Positions 25,581 to 35,139 of a DNA stretch of 64,000 nucleotides are shown here, piece by piece (position 1 is the stretch's first letter; every line of letters begins with the position of its first letter). The notes under the pieces were generated by a model. The model was not told where the DNA came from. It saw only the letters and a program-made list of their open reading frames with translations, and searched no databases. The translations under genes and the position numbers were made by a program. The stretch covers positions 10,142 to 74,141 of the forward strand of contig JAXLZK010000019.1 in the NCBI GenBank assembly GCA_046350935.1, written 5' to 3'. The stretch is from Nitrobium sp046350935. Lineage in GTDB: Bacteria > Nitrospirota > Thermodesulfovibrionia > Thermodesulfovibrionales > Dissulfurispiraceae.

Positions 25581-28042
25581 CTACCCTTTTACGTTCAGAT
25601 ACTCTCCCAGGATGCGGAAGGATTCCCGCCAGGTGCGGGCCCCTTCATCCCCTGCTTCCGCCCTTTCCTGCATTTCCCCTCCAATACGCTTCCGGAGCGA
25701 GAAATACGTGTTCTGCGCCCTCCAGAGGTCCAGGTCCAGGCCGAGGGGGGCGGTGACGGTCAGAATACGGGGAACCAGCTCCAGGAGAGACGTATTCGTC
25801 GGATCTTGCACGATCCTGTCGAGGGAGGAGCTGAACCACGACGAAGCGACATACCCGATCATCGCCTTGTCCAGGGAGAGGGACCATCGCTGGGTCTCCT
25901 GGATCAGCCGTTCGAGCTTCTTGATGTCGATGTCTCCATCCTCGAAGAGTCTCCTCATGTCTACATTGACGATATGCTGCGCGGCGAGGACGATGGAGGA
26001 GGGGAGCGGAATAGCGAGGGAGCTGAGAAAGTTCATCACAGGGCTGTTGAGTTCGTAGATCTGGCGGTAGGCGGCCTCGGTGCCCTCATGGGAGGATTCG
26101 AGGATCTTCAGCAGGACCTTCCTCTGTTCGTCCCTGAAGAGGTGCCACAATGAATAGTTATTGACCCCGAAATGCCTGTCCATCAACTGGATGACCTCGG
26201 TGGCGTCCCCGCGCTCGAAAGCGGCCCGGATCTCCCGGTGCATGACGGAAAACGCCTCCTCATCGGTGAAGTCCCTGATTCCCCCGTTTATATTATGGTC
26301 CCCCAGGTGCAGGACGGCGAAGGACTTCACCTGTTCGTCCCAGGTGAAGTCGGACCGTATTCCCGCTTTGCCCACGGCAAGGGTGAACTTGCCCGCCTTC
26401 GCCTTTTCGTACCTATCGCTCTTCACCGTAAAATTATAGATACTCATGGACTCGGGGTACTCTTCGAAGAGTGAGGAAATGGCGTAATGAGCGGCGACAC
26501 GGGTAAGATCGACGCGTGCAGGGACGACGAACTTTTCGTAGACCTCTCTGCCGTTCGCGAATACGTTGCTCGGGGTTTTCTGCAGGGCGTCGGTGAACTG
26601 CCCTTCAAGGGGGAGCGAGAAGAGCTCCCCGGCGCGCTGTATGGCTTTCGCGGCGTACTGGATGACCTGTACGGTCTCGATGCCTGAGAGCTCGTCGAAG
26701 AACCATCCGCAGCTCGTATACATCAGCAGGGCGTGGCGCTGCAGCTCCAGGAGCTTCAGCACCCTCTCCTTCTCTCCCGGCGACAGGGGCCGCCGCATAT
26801 GGCTGCCGAGGAAGCCCTCCACCTTTTCCAGCGACCTGTCGAGGATGACTTCGATATACTCATCCCGGGCTGCCCACGGGTTCTTGAGGAGCTGAGCCGC
26901 CTCCTGTTCATAGAGGGGGATGAGCCGGTCCCGCAGGGCATCGAGGGCCTCCCGCAGCGGTTTTCTCCAGAGCTGATTCCACCCGGGGTGCATGCCCGAA
27001 TTGCAGCCGCAGTTCTCCCGCCATCTCTCTACGCCGTGGATGCAGCTCCATGAGGAGTTGTCGAAGATCTGCACTTCGTGGGTCGGCCTGTTTTTCTCGA
27101 GGTACTCCCCGTAATTCGTCGCCTTCGCGATGTTGTTGGATTCCAGATAGTGGAGGCAGAAAGCGAGGGCCATGTCTCCGAAGCGGTGGTGGTGCCCGTA
27201 GGTTTCTCCGTCCGTCGCGATATGGACGAGCTGGGGCCACTCCCGCCCTTCGGTGAAGGCGCCGGCCAGCCGCTGCGCAAAGGCCTCGCCGCTGGTGAGC
27301 ATGCCCTCGAAGGCGATCCCCTGCGAGATCGGCCCGTCATAGAAGAAGAGATGGATGGTCTTCCCCGAGGGGAGGCGACAGAGGTAGACGGTGGTGGGGT
27401 CGATCCGCCCTCCCTCCACGCTCTGCCATTCGGCATTGTCCGCAATCTTTCTCACCGCTTTTGCCTGGCGCGGTGCGAGGATGGTGAAGAGCATCCCCTG
27501 TGCTGCGAGGACCTCCAGGGTCTCGGTGTCCACGGCGGTCTCGGGGAGCCACATTCCTTCAGGGTCCCGCCCGAACCTCTTCCGGAAGTCCCTGATGCCC
27601 CAGATAACCTGGGTCAGCTTGTCCCGCGCGTTTGCGAGGGGCATGATCAGGTGGTTGTNNNNNNNNNNCACCGGGTCTAACCCCGTGGGCGCGCAGCTCA
27701 TGCCTGCGCAAGGGCCGAGCCATGCCCGGAAAAACGCTCCCTGCTCAGCTTGTCCGAGGCGATGATGCTTTCGTAGGTCTCCGGCTGGTTTTTTTCCATC
27801 CACGAAAGCACGGTGGGGCCGAAATTGAAGCTTATGTGGGCGTAGTTGCTGGTAATGTCGAGGATCGTGCCCTCTCCGTCCAGGAGCCGCGAGGCGGCGT
27901 TCGGGGCATAGCATTCCGCATTGATTCTCTCGTTCCAGTCGTGATAGGGATACGCGGAATCCTGTACTTCGATCACCTCGAGCCAGGGGTTCTCCCGCGG
28001 CGGCTGATAGAAATGTCCGTGAATGCAGATATACCGTTCCAT
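25581..28042 (-). CDS. Glycoside hydrolase family 57 protein with DUF3536 region, split by a scaffold gap
   Basis: From ATG 28042 the product starts MERYICIHGHFYQPPRENPWLE, the GH57 opening, and runs to SGHGSALAQA near 27714. A 10-N gap (27659-27668) with about 40 nt of non-matching sequence follows. The frame then resumes at NHLIMPLANARDKL and continues through EGMWLPETAVDTETLEVLA, a catalytic-domain segment of GH57, and a long C-terminal region of DUF3536 type to a stop at 25581. The expected join is ALAQxYNHLIMPLAN, so only a few codons are disturbed. The total is about 820 residues. It is likely a cytoplasmic alpha-glucan-active enzyme (amylase or glucanotransferase). I read the interruption as assembly artefact, not gene decay. 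Confidence 0.85.
27659..27668. other. Assembly gap of 10 N
   Basis: Ten ambiguous bases lie within the GH57 gene. The flanking 27669-27690 contains a near-palindrome (CACCGGGTCTAACCCCGTGG) that does not fit the protein, typical of a poorly closed contig end. Confidence 0.95.
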
Positions 28043-28495
28043 GGTCCTGTGCCTCCTCCTCGGCCGGGGCCGGGGTGTGCGGGAGCGCGGCCCCTCTGCC
28101 GAGACCGGACGGCCTGCCCCCGGGCAGAGGGCACTGTACAGGCTAAAGGAGAAAAGTGTGTACGGTCTCATAAAGCGGAGTCTCCGTCCGGAGAGGTGCC
28201 TTATGAGGAGCAAAGGCGGCGAAAGAGGCTTCTCTTTTAATTCTATCAGATGATACGAAAATAGCAACGACCGGCAGGACGCGGAAGCACGGGTCCGGAG
28301 ACTTGACTCACTACACCGAGGGTATAGAATTTAACTAGAGTGTGTTTGCAAACTGTCTAGGGTGTGCCTGCACAGCCTGATGGAAGCGAGGCGTGCACCG
28401 GTTCTGTTTGCGAGCGGTCCGGTGCGCCTGGCGTAGAGTGAGATCGTAAAAGAAGGAGACGCGGAAACACGCGTCGTGCCGAGAGGAGGGATACC
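28043..28495. other. Divergent intergenic region between GH57 and ferritin-like genes
   Basis: This stretch should hold the promoters of both flanking genes. It contains one copy of the TGTGTTTGCA repeat (28338-28379). I see no gene or tRNA in it. Confidence 0.5.
28338..28379. repeat. Dispersed palindromic repeat, GTGTGTTTGCA family
   Basis: The sequence AGTGTGTTTGCAAACTGTC followed by TAGGGTGTGCCTGCACAG shares words with the elements at 15526-15566 and 40470-40491. It lies in the leader region of the ferritin-like gene. Confidence 0.5.
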
Positions 28496-28960
28496 ATGAT
28501 GCGCGACAGGGACATTGTCGGAAAATTGAAGGATTTGGTGCAGGTGGATATCGATGCGGTGCATGCCTACGGACAGGCAATCGAAAAGATCGATATCGCT
28601 TCGGTGCGCGAAAAGGTGATACGCTTTCAGGAGGACCACCAGAGACATATCAGCGATCTTTCCGCCGTCATCGGAAGACTGGGAGGGGAGCCCCCGAAGT
28701 TTTCACGGGACTTCAAAGGCTTTCTTCTGGAGGGCTTCACCGCGATGCGCAGCATGACCGGGACGGAGGGTGCGCTGAAGGCGCTGAAGAGCGGGGAGGA
28801 ATTCACGAACAAACGGTATGGCGACGCCCGTTCGTGGAATCTGCCCACGGATATCCTCTCCATCATACAGAACAACTACGAGGATGAGCAGCACCACCTG
28901 CAGTATGTGAAACAGGCGATCAACGACCGCGTATGGGAGACCGCCGGAGCGGCCCGGTAG
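28496..28960 (+). CDS. Ferritin-like four-helix protein (DUF2383 type)
   Basis: The protein has 154 residues. GGAGGG precedes two adjacent ATGs (28496 and 28499). The sequence is all-helical with repeated Asp/Glu/His: LVQVDIDAVHAYGQAIEKI, IRFQEDHQRHISDLSAVIGRLG and ILSIIQNNYEDEQHHLQYVKQAI. The pattern of an E/D near the start of each helix plus ExxH in helix 4 fits the DUF2383 ferritin-like family, which is often stress-associated. A strong terminator follows, so the gene is likely monocistronic. A metal site is inferred from residue pattern only. Confidence 0.8.
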   Translation: MMRDRDIVGKLKDLVQVDIDAVHAYGQAIEKIDIASVREKVIRFQEDHQRHISDLSAVIGRLGGEPPKFSRDFKGFLLEGFTAMRSMTGTEGALKALKSGEEFTNKRYGDARSWNLPTDILSIIQNNYEDEQHHLQYVKQAINDRVWETAGAAR

Positions 28961-29013
28961 GGCCCGGATACCTGGAAGATCGTTCTGATTCCGTAAAACC
29001 GTAACTGCTGAAG

Positions 29014-29051
29014 GCGGGCAGGGCGGCTCCCCCGTTCCTGCCCGCTTTTTT
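29014..29051 (+). terminator. Rho-independent terminator after the ferritin-like gene
   Basis: GCGGGCAGG (29014-29022) pairs with CCTGCCCGC (29037-29045) and is followed by TTTTTT (29046-29051). Confidence 0.9.
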
Positions 29052-29155
29052 GCGTACTCTGTATGCCGGACGTATTCAGGCTGCGGAGAGGAAAGAGCAG
29101 CTATGGCTGCAGGAGTAAAGCAGAGTTCGTGGTGCGGAAGCGCTGGAAAGGGGAA

Positions 29156-29231
29156 TGGCTCCCGGGGAGGGACTCGAACCCCCGACAGGGTGGTTAACAG
29201 CCACCTGCTCTGCCAGCTGAGCTACCCGGGA
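29156..29231 (-). tRNA. tRNA-Asn (GTT)
   Basis: On the minus strand a 76-nt cloverleaf runs from TCCCGGG (29231-29225) through the D-arm GCTCAGCTGGCAGAGC, the anticodon arm GGTGG-CTGTTAA-CCACC with anticodon GTT, and the T-arm with GGTTCGAGTC. It closes with CCCGGGA, discriminator G and an encoded CCA (29158-29156). Confidence 0.95.
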
Positions 29232-29310
29232 ACTCAATGAACATCTATGTTTTATAGCAAAAAAGGGCGTACGTTGTCAAATTTGGTGCTCTTTTCCCTG
29301 GAGAGGAGAG

Positions 29311-29338
29311 CGGCAGGAGGGAATACCTTCTCCTGCCG
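29311..29338 (-). terminator. 9-bp hairpin downstream of clpB
   Basis: CGGCAGGAG (29311-29319) pairs with CTCCTGCCG (29330-29338). It lies 58 nt beyond the clpB stop. There is no clear T-run on the minus strand, so it may be a weak terminator or a 3'-end stabiliser. Confidence 0.45.
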
Positions 29339-29396
29339 CCCTCTGAGAGGTTGAGTCCGGCAGGGGCATCCCCCCTTCCGACGGGCCGTACGCCTC

Positions 29397-32039
29397 CTAC
29401 GATACCATTTCGGCTACGGCTATTTTGTTGAATTGAATGGTATTTCCCTCGTAATCCACCTCGACCGTATCTCCCTCGGAAAAGGTGCCGTCGAGGAGCT
29501 TCAGGGCGAGGGGGTTCAGGATCTCCTTCTGTATCGCCCTCTTCAGCGGACGCGCTCCGTAGACGGGGTCGTACCCCACCTTGGCGACGTGTTCCTTTGC
29601 CGCATCGGTCAGGATAATGTCGAGCTTCCTGTCCTTCAGGTACTTCTTCATCCGGGAGACCTGGATGTCCACGATCCGCTTGAGCAGGGATTCGCTCAGC
29701 GGATTGAAGATGATGGTCTCGTCGATCCTGTTGAGGAACTCGGGGCGGAAGAATTTTTTCAGGTCTTCCATGACCCTTTCCCTCAATCCGCTGTCCTCGT
29801 CCACCCAGTACGCAACGGGCCTCTTCGCCCGCTCTTCCAGGTACTCCTGGATATGGATGCTGCCGATATTCGAGGTGAGAATGACCACCGCGTTTCTGAA
29901 GTCCACGGTGCGCCCGTGTCCGTCGGTCAGGCGTCCGTCGTCGAGGAGCTGCAGCAGGATGTTGAAGACCTCGGGGTGTGCCTTCTCCACCTCGTCGAAG
30001 AGGATGACGGAGTACGGCCTCCTCCGCACCGCCTCGGTAAGCTGTCCTCCCTCTTCGTATCCCACATAGCCGGGAGGCGCCCCCACCAGCCGGGACACGG
30101 TATGGCGCTCCTGGTACTCAGACATATCGATGCGGATCATGGCCGACTCGTCGTCGAAGAGGAATTCCGCAAGGGCTTTTGCCAGCTCCGTTTTCCCCAC
30201 TCCGGTGGGCCCGAGGAAGAGGAAAGAGCCGATGGGCCTGTTGGGGTCCTGCAGCCCGGCCCGCGCCCGCCTGATCGCATCTGCGACCGCCCGGATCGCC
30301 TCGTCCTGCCCCACCACGCGCATCCGTATATTGCTCTCCATCGCAACGAGCTTTTTCACCTCGGATTCGAGCATCCGGGCGACGGGGATCCCCGTCCACT
30401 TCGAGACGACCTCCGCGATGTCCTCTTCGTCAACCTCTTCCTTCAGCATTTTCCTGCGAGCCTGTATCTCCTGAAGCCGCCCGTTTTCTTCATCGAGGGC
30501 CTTCCGGAGCTCGAGCATGCGTCCGTATTTGAGCTCAGCGGCTTTGCCCAGGTTGCCTTCCCGCTCCGCGACCTCTGCTTCTGTTTTTGTCCGTTCGAGG
30601 TGCTCCTTGACATCCCTGATCCGCTGGATCACCTCTTTTTCGCTGAGCCACTGGGCCCGCAGCGTGTCCCGCTTGGACTGGAGCTCCGCCATCTCCTTCC
30701 CGATCTTTTCTAGCTTCTCCTTCGCTCCGTCCGAGGCGTCCTTCAGCAGGGCCTGTTTCTCGATCTCGAACTGCCGCAGCTTTCTCTCGATCTCGTCGAG
30801 CTCGACCGGCATGCTGTCGATTTCCATCCTGAGCCGTGCCGCCGACTCGTCGATGAGGTCGATCGCCTTGTCGGGGAGGAAGCGGTCGGTAATGTAGCGG
30901 TTCGAGAGCACCGCGGCTGCCACGAGGGCGGAGTCCTTGATCTTCACCCCGTGGTGCACCTCGTACTTCTCCTTCAGCCCCCTGAGAATGGAGATGGTGT
31001 CTTCCACCGAAGGCTCCTTGATGTAGACGGGCTGGAATCTCCTCTCGAGAGCAGGGTCCTTTTCGATGTATTTCCGGTACTCGTCCACGGTGGTGGCGCC
31101 CACGCAGCGCAGGTCTCCCCGGGCGAGGGCGGGCTTCAGCATGTTTGAGGCGTCCACTGCGCCCTCGGCTGCCCCGGCCCCCACCAGGGTATGGAGCTCG
31201 TCGATGAAGGTGATCACCTTTCCTTCCGACTGCTCGATTTCCTTCAGGACCGCTTTCAGCCTCTCTTCGAATTCACCGCGGTACTTTGCCCCGGCTACCA
31301 TGCTGCCGATATCGAGGCCCACCAGCCGCTTGTCCCTGAGCGTTTCGGGGACGTCGCCCGCCACGATCCGCTGTGCCAGGCCCTCGGCCATGGCCGTCTT
31401 GCCGACGCCGGGGTCGCCGATGAGCACGGGGTTGTTCTTCGTCCTTCTCGACAGCACCTGGATCGTCCTCCTGATCTCCTCGTCCCTGCCGATCACCGGA
31501 TCGAGCTTGCCCTTCCGCGCGAGCTCGGTGAGGTCCTTGCCGTAGCGCGTCAGCGCCTGGTATTTTTCTTCTGGTGCAGGGTCGGTCACCCGGTGCACCC
31601 CCCGGATTTCCTGCATAGCGGCGAGCACGGCATCGGGAGTGGCCCCGGAGCGCTTGAGGATGTCCGCGGACGGCCCCGGGACGTTCACCATGGCGAGCAG
31701 CAGGTGCTCGATGCTGATGAATTCGTCGGTCAGATGGGTTGCTTCCTCGTACGCCTTCTCCAGAACGCTCTTCAGCCGGGGAGAGAGATAGAGCTGCCCC
31801 AGGGGGGTTGCGCCCGATACCTTGGGGAATCTCTCCACTTCCTTAGCGACGTCCGCTTTCAGCGTCTGTATGTCCACCCCGATCCTCTGCAGGATCTGCC
31901 GGGCGATGCCCGATTCATCCTCCAGAAGCGCATACAGGAGATGCTCCACCTCGAGCTGCTGGTTTCCTTTCTTTTCAGCAAGCCTCTGGGCCTCTTGTAC
32001 TGCCTCCTGGCTCTTGACTGTCAATTTGTCGAGTCTCAT
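29397..32039 (-). CDS. clpB: ClpB disaggregase (Hsp100)
   Basis: The protein has 880 residues. The Clp N-domain is at 1-145 (MRLDKLTVKSQEAVQEAQRLA). AAA+ domain 1 has GDPGVGKTAMAEGLAQRI and KVITFIDELHTLVGAG. A long coiled-coil middle domain lies around 400-540 (LDEIERKLRQFEIEKQALL). AAA+ domain 2 has LFLGPTGVGKTELAKALAEFLF and VILFDEVEKAHPEVFNILLQLLDDGRLTDG. ClpB hexamers dissolve protein aggregates with DnaK/DnaJ in the cytoplasm. It is the last gene of the dnaJ-hspR-clpB cluster, 60 nt after hspR, so it is presumably under HspR control. Confidence 0.97.
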   Translation of the reverse strand: MRLDKLTVKSQEAVQEAQRLAEKKGNQQLEVEHLLYALLEDESGIARQILQRIGVDIQTLKADVAKEVERFPKVSGATPLGQLYLSPRLKSVLEKAYEEATHLTDEFISIEHLLLAMVNVPGPSADILKRSGATPDAVLAAMQEIRGVHRVTDPAPEEKYQALTRYGKDLTELARKGKLDPVIGRDEEIRRTIQVLSRRTKNNPVLIGDPGVGKTAMAEGLAQRIVAGDVPETLRDKRLVGLDIGSMVAGAKYRGEFEERLKAVLKEIEQSEGKVITFIDELHTLVGAGAAEGAVDASNMLKPALARGDLRCVGATTVDEYRKYIEKDPALERRFQPVYIKEPSVEDTISILRGLKEKYEVHHGVKIKDSALVAAAVLSNRYITDRFLPDKAIDLIDESAARLRMEIDSMPVELDEIERKLRQFEIEKQALLKDASDGAKEKLEKIGKEMAELQSKRDTLRAQWLSEKEVIQRIRDVKEHLERTKTEAEVAEREGNLGKAAELKYGRMLELRKALDEENGRLQEIQARRKMLKEEVDEEDIAEVVSKWTGIPVARMLESEVKKLVAMESNIRMRVVGQDEAIRAVADAIRRARAGLQDPNRPIGSFLFLGPTGVGKTELAKALAEFLFDDESAMIRIDMSEYQERHTVSRLVGAPPGYVGYEEGGQLTEAVRRRPYSVILFDEVEKAHPEVFNILLQLLDDGRLTDGHGRTVDFRNAVVILTSNIGSIHIQEYLEERAKRPVAYWVDEDSGLRERVMEDLKKFFRPEFLNRIDETIIFNPLSESLLKRIVDIQVSRMKKYLKDRKLDIILTDAAKEHVAKVGYDPVYGARPLKRAIQKEILNPLALKLLDGTFSEGDTVEVDYEGNTIQFNKIAVAEMVS

Positions 32040-32099
32040 CGTCTCCTCCTTTGCCGCAGGCGCACGACAGCGCTTCTCTTCCGCCCCTGCTCCTTCCTT

Positions 32100-32456
32100 C
32101 TACTCCCTTTCACTCAGGATCCTTTTCAGACGCTCCTCAAAGTCGTGCCGTATGTCTTCTTCGAGGAAGCGCATTATTTCGCTCATTTCTTCCTGGAGCT
32201 GCGACAGCCGGTTTCGCATCTTGAGAATAATCTCCACTCCTGCCTTGTTGACCCCCAGTTCCTTGGTAAGCCTGATCACAAGGTCCAGCCGCTCGAGGTC
32301 CTCGTCTGAGTAAAGCCGCTGCCGGTTGATCCGGTGGGGGGAGACAAACCCTTCCCGCTCATACATCCGCAGGGTCTGCGGATGCACTTCCAGGATCCTT
32401 GATGCCACACTGATCATGTAAAGGGGGCTGCTTCTGCCCTGCTTCTTCCTACTCAT
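32100..32456 (-). CDS. hspR: HspR heat-shock repressor (MerR family)
   Basis: The protein has 118 residues from ATG 32456, which is preceded by GGGGAGGAGCA. The MerR-type winged helix has PLYMISVASRILEVHPQTLRMYEREGFVSPHR and RLYSDEDLERLDLVIRLTKELGVNKAGVEIIL, the HspR signature, followed by a coiled coil. HspR represses chaperone genes with DnaK as co-repressor. The ATG overlaps the dnaJ stop by eight nt (ATGAGTAG), so translation is coupled. It probably represses its own operon through the palindrome upstream of dnaJ. Confidence 0.92.
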   Translation of the reverse strand: MSRKKQGRSSPLYMISVASRILEVHPQTLRMYEREGFVSPHRINRQRLYSDEDLERLDLVIRLTKELGVNKAGVEIILKMRNRLSQLQEEMSEIMRFLEEDIRHDFEERLKRILSERE

Positions 32457-33531
32457 TGCTCCTCCCCATTCCCTTCCGGGGGTCCCCTTTGTAGAGAGAT
32501 TCAATGACGTGAATGGATTCTTTCGCCCGTTCGGGAATGTCCTTGGGGACCGCTATCTTGATTTCCACGTATTCGTCGCCCCTCCCCTTGGTCTTCGGAG
32601 AGACGAAGCCTTTCCCCGAAAGCTTGAACCTCTGCCCTCCCTGCGTTCCGGGGGGGAGCTTCATGAGGGAGGTGCCGTCGATGGTAGGCACCTCTATCCT
32701 GGCGCCGAGGGCCGCTTCGCCGAAGGTGACCGGGAGCTGCACGTACATGTCGTCGCCTTTCCGGGTGAAGAGGGGGTGCGGCTTTAACGAGATCTGGATG
32801 TTCAGATTGCCGGCGGGGCCTCCTCCGACTCCTGTATTGCCCCTCCCTTTTATCTTTACCACAGAGCCGTTGTCCACCCCGGCAGGGATTTTTACCCGCA
32901 TTGTTTCCGTGAAGACGTTCTTTCCCCTTCCTCCGCACCGCTTGCACGCGGAGGTGACTTTTCGTCCGGTGCCGCCGCATTCGGAGCAGGTCTGGGCCAC
33001 CTTGAAGAAGCCCCGGGAGCTCTGTATGTGCCCGGTTCCCTTGCAGCGGGGACAGGTCTGGTATGTCTCCGCACCGCTGCCGCCGCAGGCGTCACAGGTA
33101 GTGGTGCGGGTGAAGGTGACGGGTTTTGTCACCCCGGCGAACGCCTCCTCCAGGGTGAGCTCGATACCCATCACGAGGTCTTCGCCCCGTGTGTAATGGT
33201 GCTCTTCGGCGTGGCGCGCTCCGAAAATATCGCTGAACATATCTCCGAAATCGAATCCTGCACCCCCGCCGTAGTCCTTGAAGTTTTCGTAGCCCCCGAA
33301 TTGTTCAAAGGCGGTGCCGCCCTTGTCGTATTCGGCCCTCTTTTGGGGGTCGCCGAGCACGGCGTAGGCCTCGTTCACCTCTTTGAACTTCTCTTCGGCG
33401 GCCTTGTCTTTGGGGTTCAGATCGGGATGATACTTCCGCGCAAGCTTCCGGAACGCCTTCTTGATGTCGTCCTGGGAAGCGTCTTTGCCGACCCCGAGTA
33501 CCTGGTAGTAATCTTTTGTTGTTGTCGCCAT
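32449..33531 (-). CDS. dnaJ: DnaJ co-chaperone
   Basis: The protein has 360 residues. The J-domain (1-70) has the HPD motif (RKYHPDLNPKD). A Gly/Phe region follows, then four CxxCxGxG zinc repeats (CDACGGSG, CPRCKGTG, CSECGGTG, CKRCGGRG). Next come the two C-terminal substrate-binding domains (VKIPAGVDNGSVVKIKGRGN, LKLPPGTQGGQ-like). It hands unfolded protein to DnaK. dnaK and grpE are not adjacent, unlike in many bacteria; here dnaJ heads an operon with hspR and clpB. The Shine-Dalgarno AGAGGTGA precedes ATG 33531. Confidence 0.96.
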   Translation of the reverse strand: MATTTKDYYQVLGVGKDASQDDIKKAFRKLARKYHPDLNPKDKAAEEKFKEVNEAYAVLGDPQKRAEYDKGGTAFEQFGGYENFKDYGGGAGFDFGDMFSDIFGARHAEEHHYTRGEDLVMGIELTLEEAFAGVTKPVTFTRTTTCDACGGSGAETYQTCPRCKGTGHIQSSRGFFKVAQTCSECGGTGRKVTSACKRCGGRGKNVFTETMRVKIPAGVDNGSVVKIKGRGNTGVGGGPAGNLNIQISLKPHPLFTRKGDDMYVQLPVTFGEAALGARIEVPTIDGTSLMKLPPGTQGGQRFKLSGKGFVSPKTKGRGDEYVEIKIAVPKDIPERAKESIHVIESLYKGDPRKGMGRSNE

Positions 33532-33571
33532 GGACTCACCTCTGCTCTATGAGTTTTATAATAATACTTTA

Positions 33572-33587
33572 GTTGAATCATGTCAAC
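33572..33587 (-). promoter_or_regulatory. Operator candidate overlapping the dnaJ operon -35 box
   Basis: On the minus strand GTTGA-CATGAT-TCAAC is a perfect inverted repeat with 5-bp arms. The left arm forms part of a consensus -35 TTGACA. A TATTAT/TATAA -10 region follows about 17 nt downstream. It resembles half of the HspR site HAIR (CTTGAGT-N7-ACTCAAG) and is placed where HspR would block RNA polymerase. Confidence 0.55.
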
Positions 33588-33711
33588 ATATCTTATGTAA
33601 TAACATGAAGAGTAAGCGAAAACGGCCATAGTTACATTATCCTACGCATGCCGTGGTAGTGCAAGCTGTTTGGGAAGGATACCGCAGAAAAACAGGTGAA
33701 AAGGTACGGTA

Positions 33712-33720
33712 TGGTACAAT
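33712..33720 (+). promoter_or_regulatory. Extended -10 promoter TGGTACAAT
   Basis: TGG-TACAAT lies 73 nt before ATG 33794 of the rRNA methyltransferase gene. It is identical to the motifs at 2423 and 36004. Confidence 0.55.
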
Positions 33721-33793
33721 TAATGATGTATTTTCCCACTCCAGAGCAAGAAGCACCGGGCAGACCGCACCTCCGTTGAGAAAAAGAGACGCA

Positions 33794-35059
33794 ATGCCGC
33801 ACTATTCCTCTATTATCCTCGATACGGAGATACCCGTCTACGGCGGCCTTTCCCTCGGCAGATGGCAGGGAAAGGTTGTGCTGGTGAAAGGCGCCCTACC
33901 GGGGGAGCGGGTTGAAGCGCGTATCGAGGAGGAGAAGCGCGACTTCTCCGCTGCCTCGACCCTGCGGGTCCTCTCCCCCTCCCCGGATAGGAGAGAGCCC
34001 CGGTGCAGCCTTTTCGGACTCTGCGGAGGCTGCCAGATGCAGTACGCATCCTATGAGCGCCAGGTAAGAATAAAGGAAGAGGTCTTGCAGGATACCCTGA
34101 GGCGCCTGGCCCGCAGGGAGATCGACCTCTTCCCTTCCCTTGTCGATGGGCACCCCTGGCACTACCGCTATCGGGGACAGTTCAAAGCGGAGGGGGGCAT
34201 GATCGGTTTTTACCGGGAGAAGACACGGGAGGTGGTGGACGCCGAGGCGTGCCCTCTGATGGCTGATCCGGTGAATAGCGGCCTTTCCGCGATACGAGCG
34301 GTGGTGAAAAAGGGGAAGGTGCCGGGTTCAGGAGAAATCAGGGAGATCCACCTTTCCTGCGGTGAGGTGGCCGTCGTTCTGCTCAAGACGCGCCTGGCTG
34401 CCCGAAGGAAAAAGGAGGCGGATGTCCTCGCGGCATTGTTTCGGGACGCAGGCTTTTCGGGGGTCGTCGTGGAGGGGGAGGAGAGGGGCCTGATGCACTA
34501 CGGCGAGCGGTTTACGTCATTCTCTCTGGAGGGGCTCTCCTATACGGTGTCGCCCCTCAGCTTTTTCCAGAGCCACTGGAGGCTGAATCAGAAGGTGGTC
34601 GCTTTTCTCAAAAGGGAGGCGCATCCTCTGCAGGGGAAAACCGTGCTGGATCTGTACGCGGGTGCGGGCAATTTCTCCCTGCCCCTTGCTGCCGAAGCGG
34701 AGACGGTTATCGCCGTCGAAGAGAACCACGCCGCCATAGAGGACGGAAGGAGAAATGCAGAGAGGAACGGGATCGGCAACTACCTGTTTCTTCACTCCTC
34801 TGCCGAACGGGCGGTGGTGCGCGACCGCGTGCAGTTCCTGATTCTCGATCCGCCCCGTCTCGGCCTCACCGGGAGGGTCGTGGAGAAGGTGCTGGCGATG
34901 ATGCCGGAGAGGATAGCCTATGTCTCGTGCAATCCCGCTACGCTGGCGCGCGACCTGCGCAAGCTCTCGGAGAAATATGAGCTGGAGTCCGTAAGAATGA
35001 TCGACTTCTTTCCGCAGACGTATCATATTGAATCCTTGACCTTCCTGCGTTTGAAGTGA
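33794..35059 (+). CDS. 23S rRNA (uracil-5-)-methyltransferase family protein (RlmD/RlmC/TrmA family)
   Basis: The protein has 421 residues from ATG 33794 (MPHYSSIILDTEIPVYGGLSLGR). An N-terminal TRAM domain (about 1-60) is followed by an iron-sulfur cluster region (CSLFGLCGGCQMQYASYERQ). The SAM-binding motif is VLDLYAGAGNFSLPLA, and catalytic residues lie in LILDPPRLGL and the nucleophilic Cys in AYVSCNPATLARDL. It would form 5-methyluridine in rRNA (or tRNA); the exact target cannot be set from sequence alone. The frame opens further upstream to 33653, but the promoter at 33712 argues against a longer protein. Confidence 0.9.
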   Translation: MPHYSSIILDTEIPVYGGLSLGRWQGKVVLVKGALPGERVEARIEEEKRDFSAASTLRVLSPSPDRREPRCSLFGLCGGCQMQYASYERQVRIKEEVLQDTLRRLARREIDLFPSLVDGHPWHYRYRGQFKAEGGMIGFYREKTREVVDAEACPLMADPVNSGLSAIRAVVKKGKVPGSGEIREIHLSCGEVAVVLLKTRLAARRKKEADVLAALFRDAGFSGVVVEGEERGLMHYGERFTSFSLEGLSYTVSPLSFFQSHWRLNQKVVAFLKREAHPLQGKTVLDLYAGAGNFSLPLAAEAETVIAVEENHAAIEDGRRNAERNGIGNYLFLHSSAERAVVRDRVQFLILDPPRLGLTGRVVEKVLAMMPERIAYVSCNPATLARDLRKLSEKYELESVRMIDFFPQTYHIESLTFLRLK

Positions 35060-35124
35060 GGCGGCCTCCCCTTTCCTCCTGCTGCTCCCTCCCGGGGAGG
35101 GGCAGGAGCCGCTGCCCGCAAAAA

Positions 35125-35133
35125 TGGTATCAT
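35125..35133 (+). promoter_or_regulatory. Extended -10 promoter TGGTATCAT, six nt from the start codon
   Basis: TGG-TATCAT ends at 35133 and ATG 35140 follows after six bases (TAAGCC). There is no Shine-Dalgarno, so a leaderless transcript is predicted. Confidence 0.6.
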
Positions 35134-35139
35134 TAAGCC

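Noticed and set aside
25581..28042. GH57 gene considered as a true pseudogene
   Set aside because: The break coincides with a 10-N scaffold gap and about 40 nt of unrelated sequence. Both halves are intact and join at a conserved point.
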